Shown: positions 25,259 through 40,000, numbered from the stretch's first letter. The stretch is 64,000 nt of DNA from Melitaea cinxia (GCF_905220565.1 NC_059405.1:16012081-16076080), one strand, 5' to 3'. Numbers and translations are program-made. Notes: generated from the letters alone by a model not told the origin.

Positions 25259-25270
25259 TTTATTTATTGT
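25258..25270 (-). terminator. Candidate poly(A) signal for Vps13
   Basis: On the minus strand CAATAAATAAAGC lies about 350 bp beyond the Vps13 stop codon (25616-25614). It is the clearest overlapping AATAAA in the presumed 3' UTR. Confidence 0.4.
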
Positions 25271-25613
25271 TTCTTGCGTATTGAATGAATTTAGAAATAA
25301 TGGCTTTCACATTTCTTGCGTATTGTTTTTATTATTTACTCTATGTGTCTACTTTTTACGTTCATTAAAATATTTTCTTCGAAATTTGGAAAAGATTTTT
25401 ATAATTAGATTAATGTTGCACAACTAAATAAATACGAGTATATCAAAGCACGTAAAAGAACAGTCAAGAGTTACGACACTGTTAAATTGTTTCTTGCTTG
25501 TTTACATATAAAACATATTAATGAAAAAAATAATAATTAAAAAACCATTGGAAGTTATGACACAATTAACTAGTATTCTTTTTTTAATTTCTTCCACCAA
25601 ACACCTCGCATAT

Positions 25614-27652
25614 TTACTGTTCGGGGCATCTCTTGTCTTCCAGTGCGTGTATGAGTGCGCATTCGATCTTGGATTGAAGCCAGCTCAGTACCTGAGGGTC
25701 TGGAATCTCTACTACCTTCTCATCTGTCGAGTAGTAATCCACCATCTCGTCCTGAAAATATTGATACTTTATAAATATTTCTTAACATCCTATTGCAACT
25801 ATTATACGCCTTTTATTGAGGTGGGGCACCGCAGGAAATCTCACACACTTTCCAGATAAATAAGTATAATACTTAAGATAATAAATGAGTTTGATTTCAA
25901 ACAAAAAAAAGGCTTCAATTAACATTAACAAGCAATAACTACGCATTATTATGTAAACACGATCTAGTTCAAATTGAAATGAGACGACAAAGGCACTCAA
26001 ATAAAAAAAGCTAAGCTTTCAAATAAAATTGAAAAAAAAACATCAAAATCAATACACCCAGTAAAAGTCCAAAAATATAATTTAATTAAGAACGTCCTTT
26101 TTTTAAGTCGATTTATAATTCTCTTATAATATCATGATAATTTTATTTTATAAACGTGTACCTGCTTAATGCTAAGCACGAGGGCGCCATCCCTCACGCG
26201 CGGGGCTCCCAGTAACTGATCGAGGCGCACCGCCCACTCCACTCGCCAGCCTCGGGCCCCCGCGCGGACCACGAAGATATGTCTGGTATGATGGCACCAT
26301 ATTACGTCATGCGCTGCTCATTATCCTAATATACATTTCTTGGACAAATATTTGTAGGTGAACTGAACTGACTGGAAATAGTCTTGTAGTTCAAAAATAT
26401 AACATACCGAATGCGTGAAGTTAAATGTCGTGTAGTATAGTAGGGTAGTGTAGTATAGTTGTTATTTTTTTCTGTGCGAGGAGATAAATCTTGTAAAAGA
26501 CACTTGTCATATATCCTTATCATATAGTGTGGGATTTTTACCCACTAAAATCCTCCTCTCTCGATTTATAAATCAATACCCCGAAACCGTTGCGGGTCTT
26601 CCCACCGTGCCTCGGAAAGCACGTTAAGCCATCGATCCCGATGTTATCATAAATACCTGATAGCGATCGTTACTAGTAGTAGGGAACATATCAGCCAATC
26701 CGCAGTGGAGCAGCGTGGTACATTAAGCTCCAATCCTTCTCCTACATGGGGAAAGAGGCCCATGCTCAGTGGTGGGATGGTACAGGCCGAATGCGACCTC
26801 GTAACCGCGTTAACATTACTTCGAGGGCAGTGTAATATAGAGTAGTGTCGTGTATATTGCGGCGCGTGTAGTGTGTCGTACTGGGTGGTGACGAGCAGCG
26901 TGGCGGGCGAGGCGGGCGCGAGGTGCGCGTGCGCGACGTGCTCGTCCGTGTCGGCGTAGGTATAGAGGAGTGTCGTGTATATTGCGGCGCGTGTAGTGTG
27001 TCGTACTGGGTGGTGACGAGCAGCGTGGCGGGCGAGGCGGGCGCGAGGTGCGCGTGCGCGACGTGCTCGTCCGTGTCGGCGTAGGTATAGAGGAGTGTCG
27101 TGTATATTGCGGCGCGTGTAGTGTGTCGTACTGGGTGGTGACGAGCAGCGTGGCGGGCGAGGCGGGCGCGAGGTGCGCGTGCGCGACGTGCTCGTCCGTG
27201 TCGGCGTAGGTATAGAGGAGTGTCGTGTATATTGCGGCGCGTGTAGTGTGTCGTACTGGGTGGTGACGAGCAGCGTGGCGGGCGAGGCGGGCGCGAGGTG
27301 CGCGTGCGCGACGTGCTCGTCCGTGTCGGCGTAGGTATAGAGGAGTGTCGTGTATATTGCGGCGCGTGTAGTGTGTCGTACTGGGTGGTGACGAGCAGCG
27401 TGGCGGGCGAGGCGGGCGCGAGGTGCGCGTGCGCGACGTGCTCGTCCGTGTCGGCGTAGGTATAGAGGAGTGTCGTGTATATTGCGGCGCGTGTAGTGTG
27501 TCGTACTGGGTGGTGACGAGCAGCGTGGCGGGCGAGGCGGGCGCGAGGTGCGCGTGCGCGACGTGCTCGTCCGTGTCGGCGTAGTGTCCCCGCGCCAGCG
27601 CGCTCAGCAGCGCGGCGCCGCGCGCCTCCCAGGCACTGTACGTGCGGACGCC
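25614..27652 (-). CDS. Vps13: Vps13 exons 32-34: C-terminal PH-like domain and stop
   Basis: Exons 27507-27652, 26162-26282 and 25614-25751 encode the end of the protein. It reads GVRTYSAWEARGAALLSAL, then DTDEHVAHAHLAPASPATLL, then HIFVVRAGARGWRVEWAVRL, and ends DKRCPEQ-stop. In VPS13A/C this part is a PH-like fold that binds partners or phosphoinositides at the membrane. The codon split between exons 32 and 33 (CA|A) gives Gln and keeps frame. The donor of exon 32 (CCCA|GTACGA) lies inside a 125-bp tandem array, described separately. Coding is extremely GC-rich here, and the final exon is not. Confidence 0.88.
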
Positions 27653-30600
27653 CTGGTCGAAACGAAAGATTTACTCTTTTGATTACACTCAAACGAGCCA
27701 GTGACGACGCGTCGGCGCAACGGTCACAGCACTGGTTTGCGGCTGTTGCGCTGGCGCTTGTAGGGTCGATCTCTGCACGTTACAAACATTTGTATTGGCC
27801 ATGCAGGTGTTTTCCGTGGTCTGGGTGTTTGTGCAGTTCTTGTGGGGTCTCCCCAATGAGCCTCGGAGAGCACGTTAAGCCGTCGGTCTCGGTTGTTATC
27901 ATGTACAACCCGCAGTGAAGCAGCGTTGTGGATTCAGCTCTGATCCTTCTCCTACATAGGGAAAGAGGATATTACACACTGAAGCGTGCAAGCCACAATA
28001 GAATTTTCTCTGTATCGAAAATCCGGAAATTCACCCAAATACACCACCACAACCGTCCAGATTACGTACGACAAGTATCTATATTATGGACAACGCAAAT
28101 GTTTGCATGAGAGGAGATCGAGACCACAAGCGCAGCAGCAAAAACTCTGTTTATATTTGTATTTAATTAATAATCATTCTTATGCTGTCACAATTGTTTA
28201 GAAATTTCGAAATAAGAAGCAGATTTTTTTTTTGTGAAATGACTATTGCTAAAATATTTGTGAATCAAAATATATGATTTGATCGACTAAATACTACACT
28301 GTGAGCGAAACACTCTCGACAGTACTACAGGGAAGTATCCCGGGGCCCGCACTGCGCTTGTTCCTGTCATTACCTCGAGTTCAGAGCAGTGGCGAGGCAG
28401 CCTGCGCCTGGCGACCAGCCGGCCGGCGGCGCGCCGCTCGCAGGCCCGCAGCGCCGCCTCCGCCCCGTCCGCGCCCGCCCGCCTCCACAGCGCCGCGCGC
28501 GCTCCCTCCCGACACACGTCTGTCACGACCGCTTGCATTATCACACTGTACTTAGATTTGATTATACAAATTATCGTAGAGAGTGGTATTAGGTAGTTAT
28601 TTTTTTAAGTCAAGCACAATTTATAAAATTAACTATATTTTTAACTTCAAAAAAAAGTGGGGGAGGGGCTGGTTGGGCTGGGGAATGGTTACTCAATTCG
28701 ACCGTATATATATATATATATATATATATATACTAGCTGTGCCCGCGGCTTCGCCCGCGTTGAAATCAGTGTGTCACAAAGTTTTCCCGGCACACTTCCA
28801 GTTAAACTCTCATTATAATCGGCTTAGCCGTTCCGTAAACCTTCCTCTTGAACCGCATGAAAATCCGTTCAGTAGATTTTAAGGAAATCGACCACATACA
28901 CTTTTGGGGACTTTGTTTTATAATACACTAACTGTTGCCCGCGACTACATCCGCGTGGTTATGAAGATATGCATTACTATTAAGATGTTTAATGCATTTT
29001 TTTTTTATTTCAGTCACTTGAAATGCTTATCACACTGAGTAACTTTTTAAAAGGCACAATTTAGTATAATTTAATACTTGTTTTTATAAAACCTCTCTAT
29101 ACACCACATTTTTAGTTTTATTTTCAGGCTGCAGTATAAATAACCTATCGACGAATTTATATAACTGCTGTATATGTTTCATACAAACTATCAACCCCAA
29201 TTAAACCCCCTTAGTGGTGGAATATCGCTAAATCTCTCTACTCTACTACTATTTTCTACTAACTATAATCTACCTCCCTGCCAAATTTCATCTTTTATCC
29301 ATCCTAGATGGATGGACCTTCCAGCTATTTTTGGGTTCTCGTGATGAGTGAGTCAGTGACCTTTCTTTTTTATATATATAGATTACGATGTATTATTTGG
29401 ACACCTCCTCACCATCTATAGAGTATATATTTTAAATTTCAAGTCTCTTACTTCAAAGACATAGAACTTTCATACAAATTTCCAACCCCCGTTTTATCCC
29501 CTTAGGGGTCGAGTTTCGTAAAATCCGTTCTTAGCGGGTGTCTACGCCCTATAAGAAACCAACCTGCCAAATGTCAAATTTATAGCTGTTATAGTTTCGG
29601 AGATTTCGTGATGAGTGAGTCAATCTACCATCCCCCGTTTCAACCCCAAAATGGAGGTTATTTTTAAAGATAAATTATTTGTACACTTTTTCATCATCTA
29701 TAGAGCATACATTTTAAATTTCAAGTCTCTTACTTCAAAAACATAGGACTTTCATACAAACTTCCAACCCCCGTTTTACCCCTTTAAAGGTCGAGTTTCG
29801 TAAAATCAGTTCTTAGTAGATGTCTACGTCTTATAAGGAACCTACTTGTCAAATATCAAATTTGTAGCTCTTATAGTTTCGGAGATTTTGTGATGAATGA
29901 CCTTTCGCGTTTATATATATTATAGATTTTATATATGTTCGGGGATAACTTCGTCGTCTATGAACCGATGTTGTTAATTCTTTTTTTGTTGGAAAGGAGA
30001 TATCCCAAGAGTGGTACCATGATAAGGAAACCAGGATTTTGGTGATGGGATCCCAGAGAAATCAAGGGGAGCCCTCGAAAATCGTAGTGACGACTAGTGC
30101 GTTTGTTAATTTTTTTCATCTACTTACGTTGTATTACTTGTCGATGTAATTGAAGTCGATTTTTTCGTTTGCTAGCAAACACAATTATTATATCAGCCAG
30201 AGACAGTTAGTTGCTAGTTTACAGAAAAACATCAAGCATTTCTCATTACATGCGCTGTAATATAATAAATTGTACACATTCCTAACCCTGGTAAGTTTCT
30301 TCTATGAGAAAAAATTATGTGGTGTCATGGGGCACCGGGTAGGAACGAAGTTCCTTGGAATAGTATAAAAGCAACACAATTTGAAAAAAAATGTTGAATT
30401 TTATGTATATTTTCTAGTTCTTGATTTGTTTTTCAATTTTGTTGATTGGTTTTTAATAAAGTACATACTCGTAAAAGTATTTAGGAAATTTAGTATTTTA
30501 GAAAATAACAAATACCATAAAATAAAACAAAGAAAATAATAATAATTCAAACTATATAAATATAATAAATAGTAAAATAAAAAAAACATATGTCTTTATT

Positions 30601-33600
30601 TATTTTTGTCGACAGTATAAAATTACATAAATAATTTTAAAAAAGTTTACTAGTAATATTTTAGTTTTACAAACGTTATATTATACAGTCTTGTGACTGA
30701 TATTACGTCACTTCCGTTACATATTTTTCTTACGGTTTTAGTATCACATTTTTTTCATTTAATAAAACACTTTTTTCGGATTTTATCGCGGTTTATTATT
30801 AAATTTTGATTCCCGACGTTTCGGATACTTTACAGCAACCATGGTCACGGGAGGACTGGTGTCCTCCCTGACTCCCTGCAAAATTCGCGTAAACATTAGA
30901 AAACATTTTTTTCAGTTCGGTCGCCCAGCCAAATGTCAAGCCTGCCGTAAAGAACTTCGTTTCAAAATTTTAATAGAATCCACCACACTACACAACTAAC
31001 TGTAGCTCTGAAAACAAATCCGTTTTAAGTATCATAAAAGTGCTTTTCGGTCTGTTAAACGCAAAAAATCAGTAACGTTCATTTTAAGTGTTCGTTATGT
31101 ACAATGAATATCACTTAAATTCTACTAATTTCAATTATGAGGCTATGCAAGCTTGATCATAGGCGTTAATTAATTCGAAATTTTAAATTAATAATTAAAA
31201 TATAAACAGTTGGTAATTCAAAACCCTTAGGGCCTGTTTCACCAGTTAAGGATTATTTTACACAAAGTACATACATACATATAATCACGCCTCTTTCCCG
31301 TAGGGGTAGGCAGAGACCACTTGTTTCCACTTGCTACGATCCTTACATACTTCTTTCGCTTCGCCCGCTTTCATTATTCCCTTGATACATGCTCTTCGGT
31401 TTAGGATACTCTTGACCTGGCCTTTTTTCAAAATGTCCCTTATTTGGTCTCGGAACGTCCGCCTAGGTCTACCCCTTCCAACCCTTCCATCCACACTCAC
31501 CTTATATACTTTTTTCGCCAATCGTTCTTGACTCATTCTCTCGACATAGCCAAACCATCTGAGGATACCTTTCTCAATTTTTGTCACTACATCTTCTTTC
31601 AGACCACAACGTTTCCTTATCTTAATATTTCTTATCCTGTCACTCAGTTTAACTCCTATCATACTTCTTAAGTCTCTCATCTCAACTGCATTTATTCTGT
31701 TTTCATGTTTCTTCTGCCATACCCAACTTTCACTTCCGTACATGAGTGTTGGAACCAACACCCCCTCATGCACAGCCAAACGAGCCTTGTTAGACACCCT
31801 CAGACTGCTCATAAAGGAGTACAAAGCCCCATTCACCCTGTTTCCTGCATTCACTCTTCTTTCAATATCACTCTAAACGCGAATAGTAATATCTCATATT
31901 TCTCATTAGTGGAATTCGATGGTTAAAAGAATAATATATAAAAAACTTTTATCTGTTGGATATCATCATCCGTCAAATAGCGCCAACTACAACTGGCGAA
32001 ATAGGCCCTTAGTGTCTATTACTACAATCATAAATCAAGGATCGAAAAACTAACAGGAAACGTTGTAGAGTCGACAACATTCCCTTCATTATTCTACTAA
32101 AAGAATTGTCAAATAATTAAATTGGCTCCCATTTCCATACGCTTGTTCTGGCTTTGTGTTTTTGCGATAACGGCTATCAATTTCCATACATTGTCATTGC
32201 ACCCATAGATTATACACTTATATACGTTAGTGTCTGTAAAAAGCAATTTGGCGAACCTCATAGTTGTTACTTCAGAGACCTGTCAATGTCCTAAAGCTAA
32301 ATTCATGCCAATTTTCTTTCCATAAGTCACGAAAATAAGTAATAAAAATGATTTAGAAACTAGTACATCATGCTTTATATACAATTCTACATAACGTGCT
32401 TATATATATAATTGTATAAACTATATCTATACTATATAAACAAGCTCAGTACTTACGTTTCACAATAGCAAATTCTTCATCTACGCATCCACGCAGAGAG
32501 AAACAAAAAAAATAAGAAAAATATAATGCGTGAGAAAGGAAACACTTAAACGACATCATCATTCACAGTAAAAACTTTAAAACAATGAACATAACCATGC
32601 TTTAAATGTGATTATTAACAATTATTACGTATTGGCCAGAAATGTTTTGATAAACGATTTAAGAAACGATGAAATAAATTAAAAACTAAGGAGTTTATTA
32701 AAATCATTCATCAAGACGGTAACAGAAAATATAATTTAAACTATTTTTAGCCGAATTAAAAAAAAAGAAGGTTACTCAATTCGACGGTAAATATATATAT
32801 TTTATGTATGTTCGGGGATAACTTCGTCATTTATGAACCGATTTTGATAATTCTAGAGAGGAGGTATCCCAGGTGTGGTACCGTGATAAGGAAACCAGGA
32901 TCTGATGATGAATCCCAGAGATATTAAAGGAAACCCTCGAAAATCGTAGTGACGACTAGTGCGTTTGTTAATTTTTTCGCCTACTTACGTTGTATTACTT
33001 ATCGATGTAATCGAAGTCGGTTTTTTTCATTTGCGAGTAAACACAGTTATAATTATTTTGTTCTTTTCTAACAAGTAACAGTTATGCATTATAACGAAAA
33101 CATTTTTAAAGCCAATCATAAACAATTCTAATCTAGGTAGAAGTACCAAAAGCTTACCAAAAGTAGGCCTGGCTATGAGACCTGTGACCGCAAGGGCGAC
33201 GCTTGCAGGGTTGTTCTTGTTCCCTTCTATGACTGCTTCTGGTAGATCGTTTACGACTACGCCTACATCACCTGGTGACCATTTAATGTCTATTTTGTTT
33301 CGGACTTTATTGCAGCGCCATAATACGCAGAAACGATGTCATTATTATATGTCAGACGACTTATTATTGTAACTTTTTTAAATAGAAATTAATGTCCTTA
33401 TAACAGACAGTTATCTTTCTTAGACATTCAACAGAAAGAGATTGGTTTAATTTTAATCCACCATCCACCAGTAATGTAATCATACAGCATGTGACAGCAT
33501 ACGTTCCGAAATAATAAGTTCTAGGAGACAATGGCTTCGGCCAAGTTTTTACAATATTGTTTACCTAAATGAACACAACAGTTTTTAATAATTTACCAGT

Positions 33601-33961
33601 AATTCTCTTAGGTGAACGAATTTTGGGAGCATCTTCAAACACATTGGGCGCACTGGCGTCACTCGCACACCCTAACAGTCGCGCCGCTCCGTTCATCAGT
33701 GTTAGCGCCGCATCGGACACTCGACGGGATATTGCTGAACCCTAGGAGAAAAACTCGAAACTAAAATAAGGCAATAAACTAGAATATATGCCAACTATAT
33801 ATAATATAATATAACTAAAATGTAGGCCAAATATGTCATCTATCGATAATAATCTTTAAAATAAATACTTTAAATTGAATGAGTCAATTTAATTATAAAA
33901 ACAGTCAAAAAGAGTTTGAACCTGAAATAAAAATAAAGGAAATGAAATATATATATATATA

Positions 33962-34035
<74 letters not shown>

Positions 34036-37000
34036 ATGTTATACTTTGAAACCAATATAAAGATCATAGAGTTTATTAAGAAGAGTTCTGTATCCATAGG
34101 TGGTCATCAGAACTGTTGTTATTAAGACTCCTTGAAAGTTTCGAAAAAAAAAGAATAAAATTAAATTGAAAAAGAAAAACGTAGTAATTATAAAGATGTA
34201 GCTTTTGATATTATTTAGTTCGTCAATTCTGTAGATTATTAGCTTTAGATCTTACCATACATGGCTCATAGAAATTCCTCAACTCCTTGGAGAAGTCGCC
34301 GATATAACTGTACGGGTTACCCAGGATGTTGAGTCCTAGCACCAGCACGTAGAACTGCTGTACTAGTTGTAGTCGATAGTGTCGACACGCTGTGTCCAGT
34401 AATGATGATATGGTGATAGGGGCGTTGCGGAGCTCTAAATAACTCATCCTTGTGAAAAAGAAAGGAAGTTATTTTACTGAAAGATATTTCGTGTTTGTAA
34501 TTAAAAACAATGACCTACATTCCGAATCGGTGGTAGCTTTACTTTTTAAAATAATAATTACTTTAAAATTTTAATTTGTAAAACGACGAAAGTGCTTTTG
34601 AAGCCTATTTGAATAAAGTTTTTTGATTTTAAGTCACATGTACAGTAGCAGACAAGTCCTGGAGTGCAGATCGCGTCTCATCCGCGGATGTCCACACAGA
34701 GTTTGAGTTGAAAACGCAGTGTTGGACGTCCTGCGGCCCCCTGAACCAATACGATGAGGATTGCGGAAAACCGGAATGTTTGGCGCGAGCTTGGGGAGGT
34801 CTACGTCCAGCAACTGGGCTGCGATAAGATGAACTGACTGATTAACTGAGATTATCCAGTAATATCAAGTACTTAGGCCGAAGACGGGTACTTAAGCCAG
34901 ACTGTACTGCGGTCACCAACCCGCCTGCCCAGCGTGGTGACTATGGGCAAAACACATGAGTTCACGTTATTTTTGGCGTGAACTTGTGGAGGCCTATGTC
35001 CAGCAGTGGACTGTATAGGCTGTAATGATAATGATGATCAAGTACTTATACATAAACTTAAAAGCCTATACAACTAATTATTTATACTCTTAGAGCTTTA
35101 ATCTAGAAATTAAAAATAAATCGGAGTATACACACCTGATAACAACATCTTTCATGTCACACAGCGAAGAACCCCACGAATTGAACAGATATTCCAACAA
35201 GTCACTATTGAATAGTTTCGGTCGATTTTCCTTCTGGCTTCCGTACCTCGACCTTGTCGGACTGTCCACATTTTCATTCGAATATCCTCGAGATGACAAA
35301 TTCAAGACCAATTTGATAGGTGATAAATGAACAAATTCGAACACGACATCCTTTTGTGCTGAAGTTTGACTCCTCATTGCAATCACTGGCAGTGGCATGT
35401 GGACCAAAGCTAGATCGGCTCTCAACCGAACAGCTGGCTTCTCCTCCATCTTCCAATGATTTAAAATATCAAAGACATGATTGACAAAACCTCTGTCTAA
35501 ATTGACGCAAAATTCTTGAATCAAAACTTTGAAATATTTATAAACATCTTGGTTAATGTTTGGTCTGAACTGCTTGAGCGTGACAATTTCTATACAGGGT
35601 TTGATGTCTCTCGACCTTAAATGTGGAGGCAGGGGAGCTGGGTACAACACACTAGGAAACACTGCTTCGTGTAGCTGGTTGTCAACTTGCAGTCTTGTTA
35701 ATTTTAAATGGCAGTATGTGTTCGTATCAGATTTTCTGAACTGTAGCCAAACGCCTGGACTGTATGATCTTCTAAGTTCCGAGAAGAACGGTTTCGTCAT
35801 CTGCATTTTTTCTAAGTCTATATGCAAATACTCCTTCAGCTGGCACTTCTTTTGCTCCGTCTGATATTTCTCCTCAATCCACGCTGTCACATCTGTCGCT
35901 AATTGTTTCCATTTATTACCGACGTTCACCTCCCATCTTGGAAGGGAGTCTGTGATACTTATATACGAGAGTTCCTTGACGCCGTTATCAGTTTGTACAC
36001 ATACAGATAGACTAACGCTTGCTAAGGATAAGTACACTTCGTAATTGGCTCGCTCAGAATTAATTCTCATTTTATATTGATAAGCAATTCTCTCATCTTG
36101 AGCTAAAGCGAACACCCTCTGATATCCGTCCATAAAAGATATCCAATATACAATAACCTTATCTTTTCTCATCTTTTTAGTTTTTGTGTGTATTTCTGGA
36201 ACTTCAGCGCTATCGGAATCATCGCTGCTAGATGTGCAGGGTTCAGGTGATTTAGGAGTCAGTCGTTTGAGAGTTGATGACAATTTAGAAGTAACGCTGT
36301 TCGTAGCAACGAGTGTTGAATGTTTCAGAGAGTGAAAACTGACTTTTTCTTCGCCAAACCTAGAAAACACGAAAGAAAAAATATCTTGAATATTTCGGCA
36401 ATTGTCAATAAAGTAGCGAAGGAGATTAACTTACCCATCTTGAGAGAAGTCAGCAAGGAATCCCTTGCCCTTATTATTGTAGATGTTCCATATAAGTTTT
36501 CTTTCTTTCAAAGGGTCGTCCCAGGTGTGCAACATGGATTGGAAGGGACTCAGGAGTGCCACTTGACCAGAATCCACCTTCATTTTCAAAACAGAAAGTT
36601 AATTTGTAATTATGTTTAAAATATGAAATCACATCAACTACACTTATTCGAGAAAGTGATGGATTGAAGAAATCTCAATGCTAAACATAAAATTACCTAA
36701 AGTACCACCTGCGTATAAGCATTAAATAAATAGATACATTTATCAAACATTAATCAGCTTTTTATTTTAATGATAAATGTACATCGATGTACTTTTTCAT
36801 ATCAAATACTCGGTAAGGGCAGGCTGAAAAAATCGGCAGTAGTGACAAAAATTCCAGACATACGTTATTGAAAAATGAAATATTACGCATTTCGATCAAG
36901 TGACGCTTGAACAATTTTTTTTTTTTTTTTTTGATAAGAACCAGAGGATATCTCCGTGCTTTAGTTAAAAAGTGACGAAATATTAACTTTAGGACACCAA

Positions 37001-40000
37001 ATATTATTATTATTATTTTTTTGTTGTATTATACACAATATGCAACCTTATGTAATTATACACAATACGTACCTGATGTAATTTCAGGAACAGATCATCG
37101 CAGAGGTTGTCGATGCGCACCGGCGCGTCTCCGGGCGAATAGGGCTTGAAAGTGATCGTGAAGGGCCGGTCTGTACCTCCCGTGACATCCACACAGATCG
37201 CTGACTGGAAATTTATTAAAAGCTTATATATTTTTTAATGTAACTAGATCGGCAAACAAGCGTACGGTTCAGCTGATTGTATGCGATTACCGTGGCTTAT
37301 AGCCGTCTGCAACACCATAAGCATCGCAAGCGCGTTGCCGACCCCATCCCCAGTTCCTCCCAGGATCTCTGGTTACCTTACTCACCAACAGAACCCAACA
37401 CTGCTTGAAAACTATATTATTTAGCTGTGATCTTCTGTAAGGTCGAGGTACTTCCCCAGTCGGGCTGCTCTAGATTTTGAACAGGAAATTTCCTGCTATG
37501 CCCTACTTCAGTTCCTTTTAAAATATTCTTAAAAATTACTATTGTAAAAATTTTAATATGTTATTCTAGCTGACGCCGCGTTGGCGCAACGGTCACAGCC
37601 ATGGAGTGTACCTGTTGCGCTGGCGGTTGCAGTTTCGATCCCCGCACATGACAAACATTTGTATTGGCCATACAGGTGTTTGCCGTGATCTGGGTGTTTG
37701 TGCAGTTGTTGTGGGTCTCCCCACCATGCCCCGGAGAGCACGTTAAGCCGTCGGTCCCGGTTGTTATCATGTACACCTGATAGCGATCGTTACTCATAGT
37801 AGGAAATATATCCGCCAACCCGCATTGGAGCAGCGTGGTAGATTAATAATAATAATAAAAATATCTTTATTTCACAAACTTAGAACTATATTACAATGAT
37901 AATGTGGCAACAATATCAGGAGTAATGAGATTAGCATCTGTAACCGAACTAGGCATAGCCTGTATTTCGGCTATCAGCACCATTCCCTTCCAGTAATTAT
38001 TTAATTATTAAGCTCTGATCCTTCTCCTACGTGGGGAAAGAGGCCTATGCCCAGTAGTGGGATATTACAGCTGAAGCGTATTCTAGCTGAAGTGGATCAG
38101 TAATAATTAATGTATAGATAGCGATCTAATAAGATCAAGAAAGGGGAGAGTTTTGCGTTTCCTTAATGATGTTGTACCTACTTTACCTTATGTTACTCGT
38201 ACACATTACGTGAGTTTTGTTGAATAATACGCGGAAGTCGCAATTTAGAGGTTGATAAACTGTTCGACAAACATAAAACAAAAAAAAAAAAATTTTAGAA
38301 ATAACTTGTGACCCACCGGCATTGAAAAATTGTTATGACGTAATAAAAAGAAATGTTCTTATGTGATTTTTTTATTTCATAGAATACATAAAAGACGCCC
38401 GTACTTAAATAATTTTTAAGACCGCCTTTAACTTCGGCTCTGTTTTTAAATCTACTGAACATTCTATAAATATGTTAACTAAACTCTATATTTCAATGAC
38501 TAAAGACATGATTAAAACTACATTGAAGCATATTAAAGTTGTTCTAGCGTTAATTTAACAACATAAAAATATCTTTACGGAAGATTTTCTGGCGTAACCT
38601 CTGACCGTTATAATGTTTATAAATTACTAGTATGTTAACTATTACAAATAAAATTCATTAATTCGTAAAAAACACAATTAAATACATAAACGGTTGCTTT
38701 AACATTTAAAATATGCATAACATAAATATGAACATTTACAGTTATTACATATGAAAGTAAATTACTCAATGCGTTACGTGTTTATGTTTACGGAGGTCGA
38801 GTTACAGGCGCTAAGTTAATTGACGCCGCTTTCGTGTAGCCAACACACCTTATAAGATATGGTCAAAATCTTCACTTCCTCTCAGTTTCCTAGCGACGCG
38901 CGAACGATGACGATGTTGAAGATTTTTATTATTCTGTGTGTTGTGATAGACGTATATTGTTCCGTTTATAAAAGTGATAGTTGCGACGGATGCGACTACA
39001 CAAGAATTAAACGTTCCAAGTATTTCTCTAGCTCACCGTCGAAATTTTACAATCGCCCTCCATTCAGCCCACCCATCCGAGGTCCGTTCTCCTACACTCC
39101 GCCTCCTGGTTACACCGCCAATGATGTTGGACCACCGACCCCATCGAACTTGAGGCCTTTTAAGGTTAGTAAAAGACCAAGTAATGACGGTTTGGGAGAT
39201 GAAGACTTGCACAATCTGTTTAAATATCTATCAAAAAAAGATATAGATAAGATAGTCGAGTACGCGAACGAAAAAGACAGATATATGGACAGGTATCGAG
39301 AAGAAAGTGATAAAAGTAATAACTATCCTCCGGATTTTATTCATAACGATAATTTATCTAACAAAGATCAAATGTACGAAAGTAAAAGATTATTCAATAG
39401 TCCAAATAAAAAGTCTTATGAAAATAGATACTACAGTTCTGATGATGATAGTCAGAATTCAGAGTATTTTACTAATAAACAGTCGAACGGACCGTTGCGA
39501 AATTACCAAGCGTATTGGCAAGAATCAGTACAAACAAATGACTTCAAGGATGAAGGTCAATTTTCTTTCTTAGATGCATATATTCAGAAAGAAATAGGTA
39601 ACATATCACCGCATAATGATAATCTATACACAGACAGTATGACAATGCAGGAGCAAGAATTGCCAAAGCCTATTAATTTAAGAACTAACGACCATGAGGT
39701 TTCGTATACAAATGATGTAATATCCGTGGTTAAACCTGAAAGTTTTTCATATAAACTCGAAAATTTCGCAGAGCTTCCTCTGATGGGGCACGAAAACTCT
39801 AAATTACACACAGTTAGCTCGTACAGTGTACCACATTACTATGTAAGTATAAGATGTTGTCGGAGTCTAAATATTTAATAAATTATGCTATAAACTATTA
39901 CGGCAGACAAAATTAAAGGTTTCACTGTTATTGCAAGAAATAAAGAAAAGAGTTAAATTTTCAAGTTCTATAAAATTTCTCCCAAGCCATCATAAAATAT

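Noticed and set aside
25521..25859. Plus-strand 112-codon frame
   Set aside because: Lies over the terminal Vps13 exon on the other strand; the minus-strand reading has splice sites, a stop and family similarity.
26766..27692. 308-codon open frame on the minus strand, as a repetitive Arg/Thr/His-rich protein
   Set aside because: It runs through the 125-bp array while cycling through all three frames of the unit; only one frame of the first unit is the real Vps13 exon. It is open because the unit lacks stops, not because it is a separate gene.
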